64,000 nt of DNA, from NCBI GenBank assembly GCA_023935145.1, contig CM043698.1, forward strand, positions 142,828,001 to 142,892,000, in the 5' to 3' direction. Under the pieces are notes generated by a model. That model did not search any database. It was not told where the DNA came from and was given only the letters and a program-made list of their open reading frames with translations. The position numbers were made by a program, and so were the translations under genes. This document shows, in pieces, positions 59,601 through 64,000 of this stretch. How positions within the stretch are numbered: the first letter of the stretch is position 1; each line of letters begins with the position of its first letter. This DNA comes from Bretschneidera sinensis. Its lineage: Eukaryota > Streptophyta > Magnoliopsida > Brassicales > Akaniaceae.

Positions 59601-61292
59601 AGCCAAGAACTGATTCTTTTAAGTTATTTCACCCTTCCAAGATCAAAACCCTTTTCATGCAGTTCTCATGTTGCCCACACCGATTCTTTTTTTGCAGGGG
59701 TGTTGGAGTGTTATCATGAATTCACTCTTACCCAATTAAACAATTTATACAAGAATTACATCATCAAAATACAAAGAGAACACGAAAACTGAAAATTATC
59801 AACATCAACATTAAAAATAAAAGCTATGGAGCTGGCAACTAGTGCTGGTAAATGACAGCAACAAGAACAATTTGAAGAGAGATCACTCCCCTCCTTTCCT
59901 TTATTATTCCTCTGTGCAACTTCTACAATCTATAGTTCTTCCAGTTTCAACTACCACAAACACTAAGCAACACAAGTATAGAAGGGACAACTACAGCAGT
60001 AGTCACATAGACTTCCTGCCCTTTATTTCTTCTGCTTCGTCTTCAACATGATTAAAAAGGACAGTTTTAAAAATAAAAAAGTGCAACAATCATGGAACAA
60101 GAGTGAAGTGGAAAACAAGAGCCCCATACCATTACCCTATAATTAACTCCATGGGACAATTTAAACAGTGAGAAATATTACCTAATCATATATTCATAGT
60201 TATAAGCACAATTTTTTGATAATTAAAATGTATAAATAGAAAGAAACACGCACCAAGGGGGTGCAATCCATGTACAAGGCCATAGTTATAAACACAATAG
60301 ACGAAAGAAAAGGGAATAATTGTAGTGATCCGTCATAAAATATATGCAATTCAATATTGAATAAATGAATATGACATTAGATGTTTGAATAACCAAAAAG
60401 AAGATTACTGAAAAAAAATTACCATCACTAAAATGATAAATTGGTTCAAGCAGAATATAAGATGACAACTACATACTTTATTGACAACTAATTAAGGTGC
60501 TTTGTGTTTCATTCACCTTAATGCACTTCTTACTAACAATGGATCCATTAAATCATTACTTATGATGTTATTCACATTTTCAAAAATTTTATCAACGCAG
60601 ACTATTGCACATGAAGTATAACTTCCTACTCTGTTGCTATATATATCCACTTATAATGCCAAACAGCTATTAGAACTATAAAAAGGAAAACCAAGATAAT
60701 ATCTCAAGCAATTTTTTGCTTTAGATGAAACAACTGAGCCGTGCAACTCCTAAATGAGACATAATAACTGCATAAAAGTACAAATCTAAAAATTCCTATG
60801 ATAAAATCCACCAATATGAAGAGAGTAAAAGTACAATAAGTCTATCCAGAAAAAAAAAATTGTGCAAAGAAAAGGTTCATAAAGACTCACAAAAGCATGA
60901 CATTTATCAAGTCAATATTAAGGCATATATATTACAAGTTTATTCATCAATTTCAAAACAGTAAAATAAATTATTTTAATAGACAGTGAACCAATATGCA
61001 CCCATTAGAAATATTGAAATAATCCCAACAATAAAAATTTGAGATACCAAAACAAAAAAAAAAAAATTGAAAACCACATAATTAAATTTCTTTGGAAAAA
61101 AAATTGTAGATCATAATCATCGTTGTGAGGCTTGCCTTCTTTTAGAAGGAACCTAAGATAATTAAATTTTTGCTATCTTATTATACATAAAAAAGGAATC
61201 GTTCACGGGTAAAAATAATCATCAAAAGCAAGATAACAGAAATAACATCGAAAATAAAATGAGAGAGAAATAAAAACAAGTAAAATGCTTAC
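56671..61292 (-). other. Large intron 1 of the unit-3 B3 gene
   Basis: 4.6 kb, near-identical to 15023-19644, with the same RY tract and retroelement-tail-like piece (about 60205-60285). No gene was seen. Confidence 0.55.
57141..57222. promoter_or_regulatory. RY-motif cluster in intron 1 of the unit-3 B3 gene
   Basis: TGCATG at 57141, 57173, 57205 and 57217, the same arrangement as in unit 1 at an offset of 41648. The strong His/Cys-rich short ORFs on both strands here come from the alternating repeat and are not genes. Confidence 0.5.
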
Positions 61293-61423
61293 GTGCATCG
61301 ATCACAGATCATGGCATAATCTCCACTAGTCCGCCAGCCTTGTCTGGGTTCAATAGAGAAACAGTGGCAATAAAAACAGGTCAAGCCCATTGGTGATGAG
61401 GAGGTTGAAGAAGAAGCATCCAT

Positions 61424-63409
61424 CGAATAAACTTAAAAAACTGAAAAATAGGCTTTGGTTTTTTTTTTTTTGTCTTCTCTTTTGTTTTCTTTTTATGTGT
61501 GGTAGTGAATACTGAATACTAAGAAACCTGTGCAGATAGAGAGAAAGAATCGGATAGCGAGAGATAGAGAGAAGCACCTATTTGGTATAAAGTGCATTGA
61601 TAGAGACATAATGAGAAGGAAAAAGACGGTCAATTTTGCAGTCATGACAGCAGTCAAGGTGCACTGAACCAAGAGGATATGTTGAGAAGAATTTCAAACT
61701 ATTTAAGAAACATTTTTTTAATTTCCAAATTAGATGATTGGATTTTTGAGAATGTGAAATCAAACAGTTAGGATTCATTTTATAAGTGAAGTCCAAATTA
61801 GCAGAATTGCCAAATATGAAAAATCAAATTGGTTTTTTGATTAACATGAAACAATAGGAGTATCAAGTGGGCAATTTGCCACTTTTGTAAATAGAGTTAG
61901 TAAGGTGCTAATAACGCCTCAAAAACACAACTTAGCATGACAAATGAGATAAAAGGGTACTTTTTATTTTCTTACCAATTGGCCGCCATTCGGTTCAATG
62001 CACCAGCCAAGTTTGTCCTGTTATGACCAAAAGGGATCAAAATTGAACTCAACCTGACTGCTTCTCTGGCCATGTCTGTAACTGCAGAAATGAGTAAATG
62101 AAATGCTGCAATTGTTTATAGATAAACTCGTTTGCAAAAATTTTCTCTACGGTTTTACAAGGGTTTTTCTGGCTAACCAAACAGCACAGGAAGTTTTAGA
62201 GAACGATGTTGAAATTGCGATGGAGAGAGTTTACTGGCAACGACACATTTTTCAAAATATGGGCTGCTGGGACGTACATAGTCAATATGGGCTACTAGAT
62301 GATTGGGCTTATTGAAGTTAGTGAGTAGATGATCAATTTGCTCTTTTAAAATTAAAAAAATAGAAAAATCAGATGAAGTCCTTGAATTTTAATATAAAAT
62401 CAAATCAACAAACATCAAAGCTTACGGTAAAAATATTTTAAGTAATAATTGCATACCCAATCCAAACATCCAGAAAAACTTCCTGCAAAACTCAATCATA
62501 ATTGTATGAAAATTTGTGTGGTAATTACCATTTAAATTTTCAGAGTGTTCAAAGCGAGTGTTTAAATATTACTACTCAAACAATTTAAAGAGAACAACCA
62601 TTAATTGTTGGTTGCATAACCACATGATAAACTCTTAATAATTATTAGAATTCACTTTGTTAAACAAAGAAATGCAATTAAAATAACATATGTTCAAAGC
62701 TAATGGAGGCATAATTTAATATGAGTAATTCCATAAACTCATATCTTAAACGAGTAATTCGGTAGCAAGTTCTCACTACTTAAACATTTGAATTTCCTAA
62801 ATATATTGTGCTACTTAGGTGGATTTTTGTTCTTCATTTTATTGAATTTTTAATGATGCTATCCATTTATTTTAATTTCTCTTAATTATCTCCCAAAATT
62901 TGATTGTCTAATTTTGAAATAGTTCAAAAATTATTTGATAACATTTTTTAATTGTTAAAGATTGATTATTTTATTCAAATATAAAATATTAGTTTAATTT
63001 TTTAATTACTTTGACATACACAATAAATATTTTATCAGTTTGAGAACATTTAAAGAGCGATTTACAAAGATACTGTTATCGTATTCATAAAATACAAGAA
63101 AATAAAATCTTAGATTAAAATTTTAAGAGGTAGTGATATTGACACTCTATGAATAGTTATCAGCACTCTATTTTTTTCTTTTAAAACTTACAATAGTGCC
63201 CATAATAAAAGTTAGATACACAATTTGACTTCTAAATTATAATTACTACCACGTATTCTCTTTACAAGATTCTATGATACAAAATATTATATTAATTACA
63301 TTCTTTATTCGTTTTTTTTCTACTTTTCTCTCTTTTGTTTTCTTCCGTTTTTCCTTCAATTTTTGTTAGAGACACGAATTAAACTTTTACGTGAAAAATA
63401 TTGATCCTA
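61424..63409. other. 5' flank/promoter region of the unit-3 B3 gene; no gene
   Basis: Collinear with 19776-21721. A CT-rich leader near 61460-61575 is followed by AT-rich DNA. The 70-codon ORF at 62103-62315 is the duplicate of the one at 20414 and has no domain I recognise. Confidence 0.5.
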
Positions 63410-64000
63410 CTGAATGCAAATGATCCAACTTCTGAAAATCTTATTAATATTTACTATTTTCAGCTAATAATTCTTATTAAGTTGATTAATAAGAATCATT
63501 AATTCTATAATCTTGAGAGTTATTAATATTCAATGTAGAACACATATTCCGTCAATTGAATATCTAATATTATGAAAAAGGTGAAGAAAGAATTAAAATT
63601 AATATTACAGGGTTGAAGACAAAGATTTTGATAATAGAAGAACCAAAACACTGTTGGAGCCTTTGGACACCCTAATTTTTGAGTAAAACCTTTTGTGTTC
63701 AACTATATAAGGAGTCATTTTGGTGTTAGAGACATTTTAATTTGACATGATTTACTTTTACTCTATGAAGAACCGAGATGATGAGATAGTGAGGGTAAAG
63801 ATTTAGAGATGAAGAAAGTATAATTAATATAAATTTTTGTATTATAAAAACTTGTAAAGAATATAAATGACAGTAATGGTATTTCAAAGTGAAAAGAGCA
63901 CCTAACTTTAATTAGGGGTATTATTGTAAGTTTTAGAAACAAAAAAAATAATAATCGGAATGCCAATAATTAAAGATTTATGGAGTGTCGATATCGCTAC
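63410..64000. repeat. Start of tandem B3 unit 4
   Basis: Begins CTGAATGCAAATGATCCAAC and follows the first 0.6 kb of unit 2 more closely than unit 1 (for example CAGCTAATAATTCTTATTAAG). The array therefore continues beyond the window, with a further B3 gene predicted on the minus strand. Confidence 0.85.

Larger units (their letters stand above)
54384..61423 (-). pseudogene. VAL-like B3 gene, unit 3, with lost exon-2 splice acceptor
   Basis: Exons at 61293-61423, 56589-56670, 56239-56416, 55250-55413, 54851-55025 and 54384-54469 match unit 1 in length and phase and contain no stop. The acceptor before exon 2 reads TTCAC where unit 1 has TTCAG (plus-strand base 56671 is G instead of C). Normal splicing would fail or skip to another AG, and skipping 82 bases would shift the frame. 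Substitutions against unit 1: GGY to GDY in exon 1, SWPHN to SRPHN in the B3 domain, FYQKE to FYRKE, and an extra Gln in GLQKAQ. If an alternative acceptor works, part of the product could survive, so silence is likely but not proven. Confidence 0.75.
52354..63409. repeat. Tandem B3 unit 3 (about 11.06 kb)
   Basis: Delimited by TGAATGCAAATGATCC at 52354 and 63410. Near-identical to unit 1 over its whole length, with no TE insertions. About 36 extra bases near 61857 are the largest visible difference. Confidence 0.93.

Noticed and set aside
61857..61895. 36-bp difference between units 1 and 3 as a transposon footprint
   Set aside because: No target duplication or terminal repeat is visible; a simple indel is enough.

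Overview
The window is nuclear DNA from a flowering plant, most likely a eudicot. It has intron-bearing genes with GT..AG splice sites, a nuclear tRNA-Phe gene, CC-NBS-LRR resistance-gene relics, a plant VAL-type B3 transcription-factor family, and plant LINE and LTR retrotransposons primed from initiator tRNA-Met. The species cannot be fixed from the sequence. Most of the window is non-coding, AT-rich and repetitive.

The layout is a segmental duplication of one cassette, with the order R gene, tRNA-Phe, Met-gamma-lyase-like gene, and B3 gene array. Cassette 1: the 3' end of an NBS-LRR pseudogene (1-1021), a tRNA-Phe gene (2470-2542), and a broken Met-gamma-lyase/aluminium-resistance-type PLP enzyme gene on the minus strand (3763-9929) whose intron holds a truncated LINE. 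Next come a one-exon B3 relic (10314-10444), a complete B3 unit (10681-21721; gene 12739-19775, minus strand) and a second B3 unit from 21722. The second unit was interrupted by a copia element (22352-27720) and a solo LTR (31224-33825) and is cut off at about 34587. A seam of TE and NBS scraps follows (34588-36810). Cassette 2: a tRNA-Phe-derived pseudogene (36893-36965), the last two exons of a second PLP-enzyme copy (38458-38784), about 4 kb of gene-free DNA with an LTR-like fragment, and a decayed copia element (43173-48629). It continues with an NBS-LRR pseudogene running from its start codon to its C-terminus (48780-51468). This is fused at about 52245 directly to B3-array DNA, followed by a third B3 unit (52354-63409; gene 54384-61423) and the start of a fourth (63410 on).

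The only full-length, apparently intact host protein gene I can reconstruct is the B3 gene at 12739-19775. It has six exons and encodes 270 residues: a VAL/HSI2-type cysteine-rich PHD-like region plus a B3 domain, without the CW and EAR parts of full VAL proteins. Its near-identical partner in unit 3 has lost the exon-2 splice acceptor, the unit-2 copy lacks exon 1, and the unit-0 relic has two stop codons in exon 1. Intron 1 of units 1 and 3 carries a dense cluster of RY motifs (TGCATG), the element bound by B3 factors of this class, so self-regulation is a testable idea. The other host genes here are pseudogenes or remnants. The retroelements give a relative time order, because units 1 and 3 preserve the empty target sites.
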